A stretch of DNA of 59,400 bases from an uncultured Collinsella sp. (GTDB lineage: Bacteria > Actinomycetota > Coriobacteriia > Coriobacteriales > Coriobacteriaceae), in contig UROC01000003.1 of assembly GCA_900549345.1 (NCBI GenBank), forward strand, positions 1 through 59,400. The letters run 5' to 3'. Shown piece by piece: positions 49,697 to 58,311 of this stretch (positions are counted from its first letter, which is position 1; each line of letters starts with the position of its first letter). The notes below the pieces were generated by a model, which ran no database searches, had not been told where the DNA came from, and was given only the letters and a program-made list of their open reading frames with translations. Position numbers and translations under genes: made by a program.

Positions 49697-50275
49697 TTAC
49701 AGCGCCAAAATCCCCAGATGCTCAAGCAAGATCTTAAGTCCGATGAGGATGAGCACGATGCCGCCCACGATGGTGGCGGGTTTTTCGTAGCGTGCGCCAA
49801 AGGTGTGGCCAATCGCCACGCCGGCGACAGAGAAGATAAACGTTGCGACGCCGATAAGCGATACGGCGGGAACGATGTCGACCGAGAGTGCCGCAAACGA
49901 GATGCCTACGGCTAGGGCATCAATCGAGGTGGCGATGGCAAGGATTAGGTACTCGCCCAGGTCAATCCTCTCGGCATTCTTGTTGTCGCCTTCGTCCTCG
50001 TCCTCGGTAAAGGCCTCCCACAGCATTTTGCCGCCGATAAAGGCCAAAAGGATAAAGGCGATCCAATGGTCGATGGGTCCGATGATGCCCATGAATTGAC
50101 TGCCAAGCGCCCATCCGATTACGGGCATGCCGGCCTGAAAGCCGCCAAAGAACAGGCCGAGTACCACGGCGACTTTAAGGTTGATCTTCTTCATGCCAAG
50201 GCCCTTGCAGATGGATACGGCAAAGGCATCCATCGAAAGGCCAACGTCGAGCAGCACGAGCTCTGCGAGTCCCAT
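49697..50275 (-). CDS. mntP: Manganese efflux pump MntP
   Basis: A 192-residue inner-membrane protein with six helices in two related halves. The first half starts MGLAELVLLDVGLSMDAFAVSICKGLGMK and the second LGEYLILAIATSIDALAVGISFA; each has the conserved Asp of the MntP family. A loop rich in Glu and Asp (EAFTEDEDEGDNKNAERID) separates them. It exports Mn(II). I use ATG 50275, which follows GAGGGAG; a longer frame from 50368 would run through the riboswitch. A yybP-ykoY element precedes it, giving direct manganese control. Confidence 0.93.
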   Translation of the reverse strand: MGLAELVLLDVGLSMDAFAVSICKGLGMKKINLKVAVVLGLFFGGFQAGMPVIGWALGSQFMGIIGPIDHWIAFILLAFIGGKMLWEAFTEDEDEGDNKNAERIDLGEYLILAIATSIDALAVGISFAALSVDIVPAVSLIGVATFIFSVAGVAIGHTFGARYEKPATIVGGIVLILIGLKILLEHLGILAL

Positions 50276-50328
50276 AGTCTGGCTCCCTCTCTGCGGGCGG
50301 GCCCGCGTGTACCTCTTGGGGGAGTAAC

Positions 50329-50465
50329 AAAAAAAGACCCGTGGCGTACGCGTTGCGCGCACAGCCACGAGTCTCGTTCATTAAGGCAAGCCAGGCCGCA
50401 TCGGCCAGTGTGTTGACTTACCGCGCCACCGGAGGCGAACCCGGTCACGCGACTACTCCCTCATT
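50329..50465 (-). ncRNA. yybP-ykoY manganese riboswitch upstream of mntP
   Basis: On the minus strand the element begins GAGGGAGTAG (50462 to 50453), then has GTCAACACACT, the GGCCTGGCTTGCC segment and AACGAGACTCG (50378 to 50368), matching the conserved blocks of yybP-ykoY aptamers. It is followed by a strong terminator: GACTCGTGGC (50373 to 50364) pairs with GCCACGGGTC (50345 to 50336), then seven T. The terminator arm shares GACTC with the aptamer end, so ligand binding can switch termination. mntP starts 54 bases downstream. Confidence 0.9.
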
Positions 50466-50634
50466 CATGTGAATCCCGATGCTACCACATAAGCAGCTCA
50501 TTTGGGTTGGGGCTCTTTTGACTACCTCAGCGGTGTTCGCTCATTCTGTAAGCATCGGATTTCGCAAGCGCTGCGGGGGCAAACCGTGAGAAACTATTTA
50601 GCGTTTATGGAGCGTATACGATGGGAGCGATGCC

Positions 50635-51702
50635 TTGGATAAGAACGAGCTGCAAAAGCGTATGGAACAGGCCATTCGCCTGACGGCACCTGGTCAGCCG
50701 ATCCGCACTGCCCTCGACATGATCATCGCTGGTCACCTGGGCGCCCTTATCTGCGTTGGCGACACCGAAAACGTGCTCGCTGCCGGCAACGACGGCTTCC
50801 CGCTCAACATTTCGTTTACCTCGAACCGCCTATTCGAACTTTCCAAGATGGACGGTGCCATCGTCATCGACGGCGACCTCACCCAGATCCTGCGCGCCAA
50901 CTTCCACCTCAATCCCGATCCCTCGCTTGCCACGAGCGAGACGGGCATGCGTCACCGCACCGCCGCTCGCATGTCGGTGCTCACCGACGCCATCGTGATC
51001 TCGGTCTCGGCCCGTCGAGCCGTCGTCAACGTGTACGTTCACGGCAAGAGCTACGAGATCCAGCCCGTCACCACCATCATGAGCTCGGTCAACCAGCTCG
51101 TCGCCACGCTCCAGACTACCCGTCAGTCGCTCGATCGCTCCCTGCTGCGCCTGACGGCCCTCGAGCTCGACGACTACGTTACGCTCGCCGACATCACCGG
51201 CATCTTCTCGAGCTTCGAGATCATGCAGCAGGCAAAGACCGAGCTTAAGGATTGCATCGTCAAGCTGGGCAACCAGGGCAAGCTCGTGCAGATGCAGCTC
51301 GAACAGCTCGCCGGCTCCAGCATGGATACCGAATACGACCTGATGATCCGCGACTACGCAAGTGATTCCTCTGAGGCCAACGCCGAGAAGATCCGCGCCA
51401 ACCTGAGCCGCATGACGCCTAAGGACCTGTCCGACCCGCAGCATGTGGCGGCGGTTCTGGGCTACGACGACCTGGACGAGGACTCCGTCATGACACCGCT
51501 GGGTCTGCGCACGCTTTCGCGCGTGTCCGTCGTGCGCGACGGCGTGGCCGAGAAAATCGTCGACGAGTATGGATCGCTGCAGGAGCTCATGGACGACATC
51601 AGCGAGGACCCGGAGCGCCTGGGCGACTTTGGCGTTAACAACCCTGCCATTCTTGCGGACTCCCTGTACCGCATGAAGGGCACCAAACAGGGGAACGCAT
51701 AA
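50635..51702 (+). CDS. disA: DNA integrity scanning diadenylate cyclase DisA
   Basis: Makes cyclic di-AMP from ATP and stops when it meets DNA lesions or branched DNA. The 355-residue protein has the N-terminal DAC domain (about residues 1-145) with SKMDGAIVIDGD (DGA motif) and GMRHRTAARMS (RHR motif), a helical linker, and a C-terminal helix-hairpin-helix domain (GLRTLSRVSVVRDGVAEKIVDEYGSLQELMD). The start is TTG 50635 with GGGAG seven bases upstream; nearby ATG codons are out of frame. ispD overlaps the stop by one base, giving a disA-ispD-ispF-cysS operon. Confidence 0.95.
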   Translation: MDKNELQKRMEQAIRLTAPGQPIRTALDMIIAGHLGALICVGDTENVLAAGNDGFPLNISFTSNRLFELSKMDGAIVIDGDLTQILRANFHLNPDPSLATSETGMRHRTAARMSVLTDAIVISVSARRAVVNVYVHGKSYEIQPVTTIMSSVNQLVATLQTTRQSLDRSLLRLTALELDDYVTLADITGIFSSFEIMQQAKTELKDCIVKLGNQGKLVQMQLEQLAGSSMDTEYDLMIRDYASDSSEANAEKIRANLSRMTPKDLSDPQHVAAVLGYDDLDEDSVMTPLGLRTLSRVSVVRDGVAEKIVDEYGSLQELMDDISEDPERLGDFGVNNPAILADSLYRMKGTKQGNA

Positions 51703-52430
51703 TGGCGCCCGTATGCGCCGTGGTCGTTGCCGGTGGCAGCGGCCAGCGCTTTGGTAACCCCGGTGGCAAGCAGCTCGTCAATGTAGCGGGTCGTCCGCTT
51801 ATGAGCTGGTCCATCCGCGCATTTGACCGTAGCAATAAGGTCGGCCACATCGTCGTGGTTTGCCCTGCCGAGCGTCGTGCCGAGATGCGCCGCCTGGCCA
51901 TCAGCCCGTTTGACTATGACACGCCCATCAGCTTCGCCGATGCCGGCGATACCCGTCAGGATTCCACCCGTGCCGGCGTGCATGCGGTTCCGGCGGGTTT
52001 CGAATATGTCGCCATCCACGACGGCGCCCGTCCGCTCATCACGACCGAGGCCATCGATCATGCGATCGACGTGCTTGTGGGCGACCGCTCGCTCGACGGT
52101 GTCGTATGCGGTCAGCCCGCGATCGACACACTCAAGATCGTCGACGGCGACAATATCGTCGAGACGCCGCCGCGTGAGCTCTACTGGGCCGCGCAGACGC
52201 CGCAGATCTTTAGCGTCGACGCCATGAAGCGCGCTCACGCCGCAGCCATCGCCGAGGGCTTTATCGGCACCGATGATTCGTCGCTGGTCGAGCGCATGGG
52301 CGGGCGCGTCCGCTGCGTCCAGAGCCCGCGTGACAACCTTAAGGTGACGGTGCCCGAGGACCTGCGCCCCGTAACCGCGATTCTGCTTGGCCGCATGGCC
52401 GAGGGAGAGGACCTTCCCCATGTTCAGTAA
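51702..52430 (+). CDS. ispD: 2-C-methyl-D-erythritol 4-phosphate cytidylyltransferase
   Basis: Second dedicated step of the MEP isoprenoid pathway: joins MEP to CTP. The 242-residue protein has the family N-terminus AVVVAGGSGQRFG, GKQLVNVAGRPLMSWSI, the GDTRQDSTRAG block, VAIHDGARPL, and the closing VRCVQSPRDNLKVTVPEDL. Start ATG overlaps the disA TAA. ispF follows with an 11-base overlap. Confidence 0.95.
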   Translation: MAPVCAVVVAGGSGQRFGNPGGKQLVNVAGRPLMSWSIRAFDRSNKVGHIVVVCPAERRAEMRRLAISPFDYDTPISFADAGDTRQDSTRAGVHAVPAGFEYVAIHDGARPLITTEAIDHAIDVLVGDRSLDGVVCGQPAIDTLKIVDGDNIVETPPRELYWAAQTPQIFSVDAMKRAHAAAIAEGFIGTDDSSLVERMGGRVRCVQSPRDNLKVTVPEDLRPVTAILLGRMAEGEDLPHVQ

Positions 52431-52914
52431 CCTGCGCATTGGCCACGGCTACGACGTCCACCGTTTGGTGGAGGGGCGTCGATGTATCATCGGCGGGGTT
52501 GACATTCCCTACGAGCGCGGCCTGCTGGGCCACTCGGATGCCGATGTGCTCGCGCATGCCTTGGCCGACGCCATTCTGGGCGCCTGCCGCGGGGGAGACA
52601 TCGGCAAGCTATTCCCCGACACCGATCCCGCCTACGAGGGTGCCGATTCGATGGTGCTGCTCGCTCGCGTGATGGACTATGCGCGCGAGCTGGGCTTTGA
52701 GTTTGTCGATGCCGATTGCACCATTGCCTGCCAGCAACCCAAGATCACCCCGCACCGCGATGCCATGCGCGCCAACCTTGCCCATGCCCTGGGCGTCGAC
52801 GTCGAAAACGTGGGCGTCGCCGCCACTACGACCGAAAAGCTCGGTTGGGAAGGCCAAGGCGAGGGAATTGGCGCCTGGGCCGTCTGCTTGCTACAGAAAA
52901 CCGTTAAGGAGTAA
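52420..52914 (+). CDS. ispF: 2-C-methyl-D-erythritol 2,4-cyclodiphosphate synthase
   Basis: MEP pathway enzyme that cyclises CDP-ME 2-phosphate with release of CMP. The 164-residue protein has RIGHGYDVHRL (metal-binding Asp and His), GLLGHSDADVLAHALADAILGA, DTDPAYEGADS, and TTTEKLGWEGQGEGI near the end. ATG 52420 has GGGAGAGGA upstream; the frame extends further but the family starts here. It is translationally coupled to ispD and followed by cysS after three bases. Confidence 0.95.
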   Translation: MFSNLRIGHGYDVHRLVEGRRCIIGGVDIPYERGLLGHSDADVLAHALADAILGACRGGDIGKLFPDTDPAYEGADSMVLLARVMDYARELGFEFVDADCTIACQQPKITPHRDAMRANLAHALGVDVENVGVAATTTEKLGWEGQGEGIGAWAVCLLQKTVKE

Positions 52915-52917
52915 CGA

Positions 52918-54384
52918 ATGCGTATCTACAACAGCGCTACCCATAAAAAGGAAGAGTTCCAGCCCATCGAGTCCGGCAAGGTCCGCATGTACGTGTGCGG
53001 CCCCACGGTCTACGACAACATCCACATCGGCAATGCCCGCACGTTCATCAGCTTTGACGTGATTCGTCGCTGGCTCATCGCGAGCGGCTACGAGGTCACG
53101 TTCGCCCAGAACCTCACCGACGTCGACGACAAGATCATCAAGCGCGCCAACGAGCAGGGCCGCACTGCTGCCGAGGTCGCGACGGAGTTCTCCGACAAGT
53201 TCATCGGCGTCATGCGTGCCGCCAACGTGCTCGATCCCGATGTGCGCCCCCGCGCCACCAAAGAGATCGGCCCCATGATCGCCATGATCAAGACGCTCAT
53301 CGAGCAGGGCCACGCCTACGCCGCCGATAACGGCGACGTGTACTTTGCCGTGCGCAGTGATCCCAACTACGGCCAGGTTTCGGGCCGCAACATCGACGAC
53401 CTTATGGTTGGTGCACGCATCGAGGAGAACGAGGACAAGAACGATCCGCTCGACTTTGCGCTGTGGAAGGCTGCCAAGCCCGGCGAGCCCAGCTGGCCGA
53501 GCCCCTGGGGCGAGGGTCGTCCCGGTTGGCACACCGAGTGCGCCGCCATGGTGCACCGTTACCTGGGCACCCCGATCGACATCCACGGCGGCGGCTCCGA
53601 CCTTGCCTTCCCGCATCACGAGAACGAGTGCGCCCAGGCTACCTGCGCCTGGCACCAGGGCTTCTCCAACACCTGGATGCACACGGGCATGCTGCTGGTT
53701 GACGGCGAGAAGATGTCCAAGTCGCTCGGCAACTTCTTTACGCTGGCCGAGGTCCTCGAGCAGCACTCCGCTGCCGCCCTGCGCCTGCTGATGCTGCAGA
53801 CGAGCTATCGCTCGCCGCTCGACTTTTCTTGGGAGCGCCTGGAGGGTGCCGAGAACTCGCTCACGCGTATCGCCGGTACGGTCGAGAACCTGCGTTGGGC
53901 CGCGAACCACGCGACGGTCGATGCCGATGAGGTAGCATCCGAGGCGTTTGCCGCCAAGGCCGCCGAGACCCGTGCCACCTTTAAGGAGTGCATGGACGAC
54001 GACTTTAACACCGCCGGCGCCATGGGTGCCGTCTTTGGCTTTGTGACCGAGTGCAACCAGTACCTGGAGCAGGCCGGTGACGCTGCCGACAAGGCCGCCG
54101 CGCTTGCCGCCGCCGATACGCTGGTCGAGCTGCTCGATACGTTTGGTGTTGAGCTTCCCGAGCCCAAGGTCGAGCTGCCGCTGGGTCTGCTGGGCGTTGC
54201 CGCAGGTCTGGTTGCCTATACGGGCGACGACGTGGACGAGGCTGCTGCCAAGATTCTCGAGGCCCGCGCCGAGGCCCGTGCCGCCAAGAACTGGGATTTG
54301 GCAGATGCCATCCGCGATCAGCTCAAGGACCTGGGCCTCACCATTGAGGATACGGCCGCCGGTACCCGTATTAAGTCTCTCTAA
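52918..54384 (+). CDS. cysS: Cysteine--tRNA ligase
   Basis: Class I synthetase for tRNA-Cys. The 488-residue protein has the HIGH-type site in CGPTVYDNIHIGNART (zinc-binding Cys included), WHTECAAM and DIHGGGSDLAFPHHENE for the remaining zinc ligands, and the KMSKSLGN loop. The DALR anticodon domain follows, ending with AKNWDLADAIRDQLKDLGLTIEDT. AAGGAG is immediately upstream. It closes the disA-ispDF-cysS unit, and a family B palindrome begins six bases after its stop. Confidence 0.96.
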   Translation: MRIYNSATHKKEEFQPIESGKVRMYVCGPTVYDNIHIGNARTFISFDVIRRWLIASGYEVTFAQNLTDVDDKIIKRANEQGRTAAEVATEFSDKFIGVMRAANVLDPDVRPRATKEIGPMIAMIKTLIEQGHAYAADNGDVYFAVRSDPNYGQVSGRNIDDLMVGARIEENEDKNDPLDFALWKAAKPGEPSWPSPWGEGRPGWHTECAAMVHRYLGTPIDIHGGGSDLAFPHHENECAQATCAWHQGFSNTWMHTGMLLVDGEKMSKSLGNFFTLAEVLEQHSAAALRLLMLQTSYRSPLDFSWERLEGAENSLTRIAGTVENLRWAANHATVDADEVASEAFAAKAAETRATFKECMDDDFNTAGAMGAVFGFVTECNQYLEQAGDAADKAAALAAADTLVELLDTFGVELPEPKVELPLGLLGVAAGLVAYTGDDVDEAAAKILEARAEARAAKNWDLADAIRDQLKDLGLTIEDTAAGTRIKSL

Positions 54385-54390
54385 TCCCTG

Positions 54391-54492
54391 CGGGTTTCCC
54401 AAGCACCCGACCTTGCCGTTCAAACCGTCGCTCGCGTACCAAAGTACGCGTCGCTCCTCTTTCACGGCAATCTCGGGCACTTGGAAAACCCG
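54391..54492. repeat. Nested palindromic repeat, family B copy 2
   Basis: The core 54425-54463 is identical to 40388-40426. Outer arms 54391-54419 and 54464-54492 (CGGGTTT..CCAAG...) pair with few mismatches, although most arm bases differ from those of the first copy. Confidence 0.85.
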
Positions 54493-54570
54493 TACCGACC
54501 GCCCGAATTACTATTCATGGGCGGTCGTTTATTTTGTATCGTTTGATAATTGTGTTAAGGAGTCCGTCCT

Positions 54571-55485
54571 ATGGCTGACAATCGTAAGCGTGCGCCGCGC
54601 GGAGGCAAGCAGGCCGCTTCTGGTTCGCGTCCGATTCGCCGCAACGACCGCGCTGCCGCTCCCAAGGGCCAGCGCGAGCGCTCACAGGCTGCTCGCCCGC
54701 AGCGCGATCGCAACCGCGACAACGTTCAGGTTCCCAAGGGCGAGTTTATCGAAGGTCGTCGTGCTGCCGCCGAGGCGCTGCGCACTGGTTTTCCCATCAA
54801 GTGCGCGCTCATTGCCGAGGGCGGGGAGCGCGATGCCGCCTTGTCGCGCCTGGTCGATGACCTCAACGTCGCGGGTGTCCGCATTAAGTATGTGCCGCGC
54901 GCGCAGCTCGACGCACTGTCGAGCCATGGCGCTCACCAGGGTATTGCACTCGAGGTGGGCAACTTCCCCTATGCCGATGTTGCCGATATTCTCGACCGCG
55001 CAGGCGAGGGTCCGGCACTTGTCGTGGTGCTCGACCATGTGACCGATGACGGCAACTTTGGCGCCATCGTGCGCTCCGCCGAGGTTGTGGGCGCCGCGGG
55101 CGTCATCATCGCCAACAAGCGCGCCGCCGGCGTGACCGTGGGCAGCTACAAGACTTCTGCCGGCGCCGTCATGCATCTGCCTATCGCGCAGGTTCCCAAT
55201 ATCGCCCGTGCACTCGATGACCTCAAGGCCGCTGGCTTTTGGGTGGGCGGTGCCTCCGAGCACGCCGAAGGCAGTTGCTGGGATGCTCCCTTCGAGGGTC
55301 GCGTGGCGCTCGTCATGGGGTCCGAGGGCGACGGCATCTCGCGCCTGGTGCTCGAGAAATGCGACTTTTTGACCAAGCTTCCCCAGCGCGGCATGACCGA
55401 GAGTCTCAATGTGGCCCAGGCGACCACCGCGCTGTGCTTTGAGTGGCTGCGCCGCAATGCCGGCGAGCTCATGGGGGAGGAGTAG
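54571..55485 (+). CDS. rlmB: 23S rRNA (guanosine-2'-O-)-methyltransferase, RlmB/TrmH family
   Basis: SPOUT-type methyltransferase that probably methylates G2251 of 23S rRNA. The 304-residue protein has a basic, disordered N-terminal tail (about 1-52, KRAPRGGKQAASGSRPIRRN), the SpoU substrate-binding domain (EFIEGRRAAAEALRTG), and the knotted catalytic domain with VVLDHVTDDGNFGAIVRSAEVVGAAGVI, ALVMGSEGDGISRLVLEKCD and MTESLNVAQATTALCFEWLR. AAGGAG supports ATG 54571. yacP follows after three bases, as in many Actinobacteria and Firmicutes. Confidence 0.93.
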   Translation: MADNRKRAPRGGKQAASGSRPIRRNDRAAAPKGQRERSQAARPQRDRNRDNVQVPKGEFIEGRRAAAEALRTGFPIKCALIAEGGERDAALSRLVDDLNVAGVRIKYVPRAQLDALSSHGAHQGIALEVGNFPYADVADILDRAGEGPALVVVLDHVTDDGNFGAIVRSAEVVGAAGVIIANKRAAGVTVGSYKTSAGAVMHLPIAQVPNIARALDDLKAAGFWVGGASEHAEGSCWDAPFEGRVALVMGSEGDGISRLVLEKCDFLTKLPQRGMTESLNVAQATTALCFEWLRRNAGELMGEE

Positions 55486-55488
55486 CGC

Positions 55489-56166
55489 ATGTCCAAGAAG
55501 AACCGCGCCAAGTCCAAGGCCAAGCGCTTTGGCGAGGGCTCGGCCAAGCCGATTGTCTCGGCCGCGACCTACGGCGTGGGCGGCAATGCGTTTGCGCAGG
55601 CCATCGCCGATCCGGTCTCGACGGTGCACTCCAATAAGCCCGAGCTGCTGGTGGTCGACGGCTACAACGTGATCCACTGCACGCCGCGCTACGAAAAGCT
55701 CGTCTACGACCATTCTGACGATCCGTATTCCAGCGACGTTCACGATATGGCGCGCACCGCCCTCATCAACGACGTCGCCGCCTTTGCCCAGGGCCGCTAC
55801 GAGGCCGTGATCGTGTTCGACGGCGCGGGCAATATCTCCAGCGAGCGCCCCAACCTGCCGGCCCGCGGCGTGCGCATCGAGTTTTCGCCGACGGGCGTAT
55901 CGGCCGATACCGTGGTGCAGAAGCTCTGCATCGAGGCACGTGAGGAAGGCCGTGCGTGCTCCGTGGTATCGAGTGACGGCACAATTCAAGCCGTCGTCAT
56001 GGGCAAGGGCGTCACGCGTATTTCGAGCCGCATGCTGGTGGACGAGATCAAGCAGATCGATAACGACGTTCACGAGGCAGAGGAAGCTCCGCAGATCAAG
56101 ATGACCCTGGGTAGCCGCCTGAGCCCCGAGGCGCTGGCCAAGCTCAAGGCCCTTCGTGGCCGGTAG
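55489..56166 (+). CDS. NYN-domain (YacP/Rae1-like) ribonuclease
   Basis: A 225-residue protein of the YacP/NYN group, PIN-like nucleases; the B. subtilis member Rae1 cuts mRNA on ribosomes. The core (about residues 50-190) has LLVVDGYNVIH, ARTALINDVAAFAQG, AVIVFDGAG, VRIEFSPTGVSADTVVQKLCIEA and CSVVSSDGTIQAVVMGKGVTRISS. The N-terminal tail is Lys-rich. GGGGAGGAG precedes the ATG. Its place after rlmB fits a role in ribosome function. Confidence 0.88.
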   Translation: MSKKNRAKSKAKRFGEGSAKPIVSAATYGVGGNAFAQAIADPVSTVHSNKPELLVVDGYNVIHCTPRYEKLVYDHSDDPYSSDVHDMARTALINDVAAFAQGRYEAVIVFDGAGNISSERPNLPARGVRIEFSPTGVSADTVVQKLCIEAREEGRACSVVSSDGTIQAVVMGKGVTRISSRMLVDEIKQIDNDVHEAEEAPQIKMTLGSRLSPEALAKLKALRGR

Positions 56167-56241
56167 GGGAGTATCTGTAGAGACCAGCTACTCGGCTGGT
56201 CAATTCACTGGCTTGTAGTTATTGGATTGTGGACTTGCCAT

Positions 56242-56305
56242 CGCCAAAACGAATAGTTTTTTGTTTTGGCGAACAGACGAAACTATTCGTTCTGGCGAAT
56301 AGTTT
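56242..56305. repeat. Two adjacent hairpins that share one sequence
   Basis: CGCCAAAAC (56242-56250) pairs with GTTTTGGCG (56263-56271); the loop contains GAATAGTTT. AAACTATTCG (56280-56289) pairs with CGAATAGTTT (56296-56305). The loop of the first hairpin is complementary to the left arm of the second. This lies between yacP and tRNA-Thr and may partly act as terminator. Confidence 0.55.
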
Positions 56306-56390
56306 TGAGATGTGGTCGGTCGAAGGGCCTGTTGCGCCCCATCCTCAATTCCTTTATCCTTAACAGGCTTCGCGCGAAAGCGCCAAGTGT

Positions 56391-56465
56391 GCCAGTGTGG
56401 CGCAACGGTAGCGCAACTGATTTGTAATCAGTGGGTTGCAGGTTCGATTCCTGTCACTGGCTCCA
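56391..56465 (+). tRNA. tRNA-Thr (anticodon TGT)
   Basis: Full cloverleaf: acceptor GCCAGTG/CACTGGC, D arm GCGC...GCGC, anticodon stem ACTGA/TCAGT around TTTGTAA, T arm GCAGG-TTCGATT-CCTGT, and an encoded CCA at 56463-56465. Anticodon TGT reads ACA. The 3' end of such genes is a common integration site, and a decayed integrative element follows. Confidence 0.95.
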
Positions 56466-56474
56466 TGAAAGAAA

Positions 56475-56516
56475 AAGCAGGTCAGAGTGTGTTTTTCTCT
56501 GGCCTGCTTTCTTTTT
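56475..56516 (+). terminator. Terminator after tRNA-Thr
   Basis: A 13-bp stem (56475-56487 with 56497-56509, one wobble), then a T-rich stretch. Confidence 0.8.
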
Positions 56517-56612
56517 ATGACTGTCGTGCGCAATGGGCTGTGCAACGATGTGTGCAATAAAACGGGTTTTGGATCCTATATCGAATTATCAAAATTCATA
56601 GTTTCGCCATTA

Positions 56613-57803
56613 TTATTGGTCGTGCCCGTCCATTTTCCGGGCGATTTTATCCATCTGATCGTCACTGATCCTTTTATCATTTTTGCGTCGAATACGCTGT
56701 TCGTGCGCTTTGCAGCAATAGCCATTTTTGTCACGAGCGTTGTTTCGCCCTTTGAAACGGTCTTCGTTCGCGTCTTCTTGCGTGACGTAGGCCCTCATTC
56801 TCTGCTGGCGGATTTTGTACGGTCGTCCGCATTCGCGGCAAGTGTTCCAGGAGAAATGGCTTTCAAGGGTTTCTAGTAGTTGTATCGCCCAAGCTCTTGT
56901 TAGACTTCCGTAAATCGGGTTTTGGCCGTTTAAATTCCGGTTGACCATTCGACGTAAAGTTTGCTCTTGAATGAAGGTATGGGGTTCTGGCTGAGGGTTA
57001 ATAGCGAGGTCGATGAATGTTGCCAGGGCAACTTCTATTGTCTTGAATTGATTGCTCACCCATATCTTGGTTCCTTCGTCCATTTCAAATGTTCCGGGTT
57101 TGGCTACTGCTAACTGGGGCTCAGACGCATCGACCATCTGGAGCGACATACGTAGCTGCGAAAATCTGTTTTCAATAATCCCCTTGTTTTGGGAGATGCG
57201 TACTTGATGCAGAACATAGTCGTATGCACGGTCACCGTAAGCTGCTTTGCCTGTGAATAGAAGCGTAGCTAATTGCATGAATGCCATCGTTGTAACGAGA
57301 TCGTCCAACAGTATGACCTGTTCCTTCTTGTATCTAATATCTTCGATTAAGTTTGCGACTTCTGTTCCCAGAGAGCGCCCCCTATCTTTGAAGTTATTAA
57401 ACAAGGCGCACTCGGGGTTTAGGCTGATTTCAGAGCACCTTTCTGATGCATTCAATGCGTCGTACCAAATATCTAGACCATCTTGCTCCGGTTTATCGGA
57501 GAAGACGTCGTTTGAAGTGAAACGCTTTTCAACACGCTCTGATTGCCCCGCGTATGGGGTGACGGGAAGTCCGTACCGCTCGACGAATTGAATGATTTTC
57601 TTTGGATCCGTCAGATCTACGTCTAAAAGGGTCCCGGTGGAGAAGCCCGAGGGGATGCCGTAGGCCGTCGAATGGGGTTTACAGATAAGCGCGGGGCGTT
57701 CCATTCCAAAAATATCTAAATTTTTCTCTCGACATGAGGGCAACGTCCACGGTTTGATTTCGGCTGCTATAGGTGCTGGTACTTCGATTGTGGGGTGACT
57801 CAT
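56613..57803 (-). CDS. Protein of unknown function with C-terminal Cys/His cluster
   Basis: A 396-residue soluble protein I do not recognise with certainty. The C-terminal 90 residues look like a metal-binding nucleic-acid module: TCRECGRPYKIRQQRMRAY, then NGYCCKAHEQRIRRKNDKR, a CxxC...CCxxH set embedded in basic residues. The rest is mixed alpha/beta without a clear motif. AAGGAG precedes ATG 57803. GC content is visibly lower than in the core genes, fitting acquired DNA. It stands divergent to the excisionase-like gene and is the only intact large gene of the element, so it may be a cargo or regulator gene. Confidence 0.6.
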   Translation of the reverse strand: MSHPTIEVPAPIAAEIKPWTLPSCREKNLDIFGMERPALICKPHSTAYGIPSGFSTGTLLDVDLTDPKKIIQFVERYGLPVTPYAGQSERVEKRFTSNDVFSDKPEQDGLDIWYDALNASERCSEISLNPECALFNNFKDRGRSLGTEVANLIEDIRYKKEQVILLDDLVTTMAFMQLATLLFTGKAAYGDRAYDYVLHQVRISQNKGIIENRFSQLRMSLQMVDASEPQLAVAKPGTFEMDEGTKIWVSNQFKTIEVALATFIDLAINPQPEPHTFIQEQTLRRMVNRNLNGQNPIYGSLTRAWAIQLLETLESHFSWNTCRECGRPYKIRQQRMRAYVTQEDANEDRFKGRNNARDKNGYCCKAHEQRIRRKNDKRISDDQMDKIARKMDGHDQ

Positions 57804-57920
57804 AGCTCTCTCCTTAGTGCTGTCAACCGAATTTTACGTTCCATTCATAGCGTATATACGAAAACATCCTATGTAAAGCGTAGTGTGGAATTGCATTCGA
57901 ACTAAACGAAAGGAGTCTAA

Positions 57921-58169
57921 ATGAACGGTATGGATTCGCAGAAACGAGACGCAATCGCGCGTAAAGCGTGGTGCCAGGCAATCGTCAAGCTGCCATCCGC
58001 ATACGCCACCTCGCGAGATATCGCCAAGTTGCTGAATGTCTGTAAGACCAAGGCTATTCAGATTCTTAAGGCGGCCGGCGGCGTGAAGATTGCCGGCGTC
58101 TGGCGCGTGGACAAGGCCGATTTGATCTTATACCTGGCCTCTATGGAAAAAAGCAACGATGTGCTCTAA
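57921..58169 (+). CDS. Excisionase-like helix-turn-helix protein
   Basis: An 82-residue basic protein with an excisionase/MerR-like winged-helix pattern: YATSRDIAKLLNVCKTKAIQILKAAGGVKIAGVWRVDKADLILYL (about residues 28-72). GAAAGGAG precedes ATG 57921. It lies close to a broken tyrosine recombinase, as xis genes do, and is divergent from the unknown gene, so it may also regulate that promoter region (57804-57920). Confidence 0.7.
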   Translation: MNGMDSQKRDAIARKAWCQAIVKLPSAYATSRDIAKLLNVCKTKAIQILKAAGGVKIAGVWRVDKADLILYLASMEKSNDVL

Positions 58170-58203
58170 GACAATCGCCGAGGCCTTGGCAGATGCGTTG
58201 CCC

Positions 58204-58272
58204 GTCGACGGTACGCGCGGTTGCGCTGCGCACGCCGTCGGCGCGTGCCGTGCAACCGAGCGTACCGTCGAC
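58204..58272. repeat. Long imperfect inverted repeat downstream of the excisionase-like gene
   Basis: Arms 58204-58226 and 58250-58272 pair over 21 of 23 positions (GTCGACGGTACGC and GGTTGC blocks). The 23-base centre can form a smaller GC-rich stem (CACGCC with GGCGCGTG, one bulge). Confidence 0.7.
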
Positions 58273-58311
58273 CGTGGCGACACTGCAACTAACTCAAGCG
58301 AGGAGGACCGG

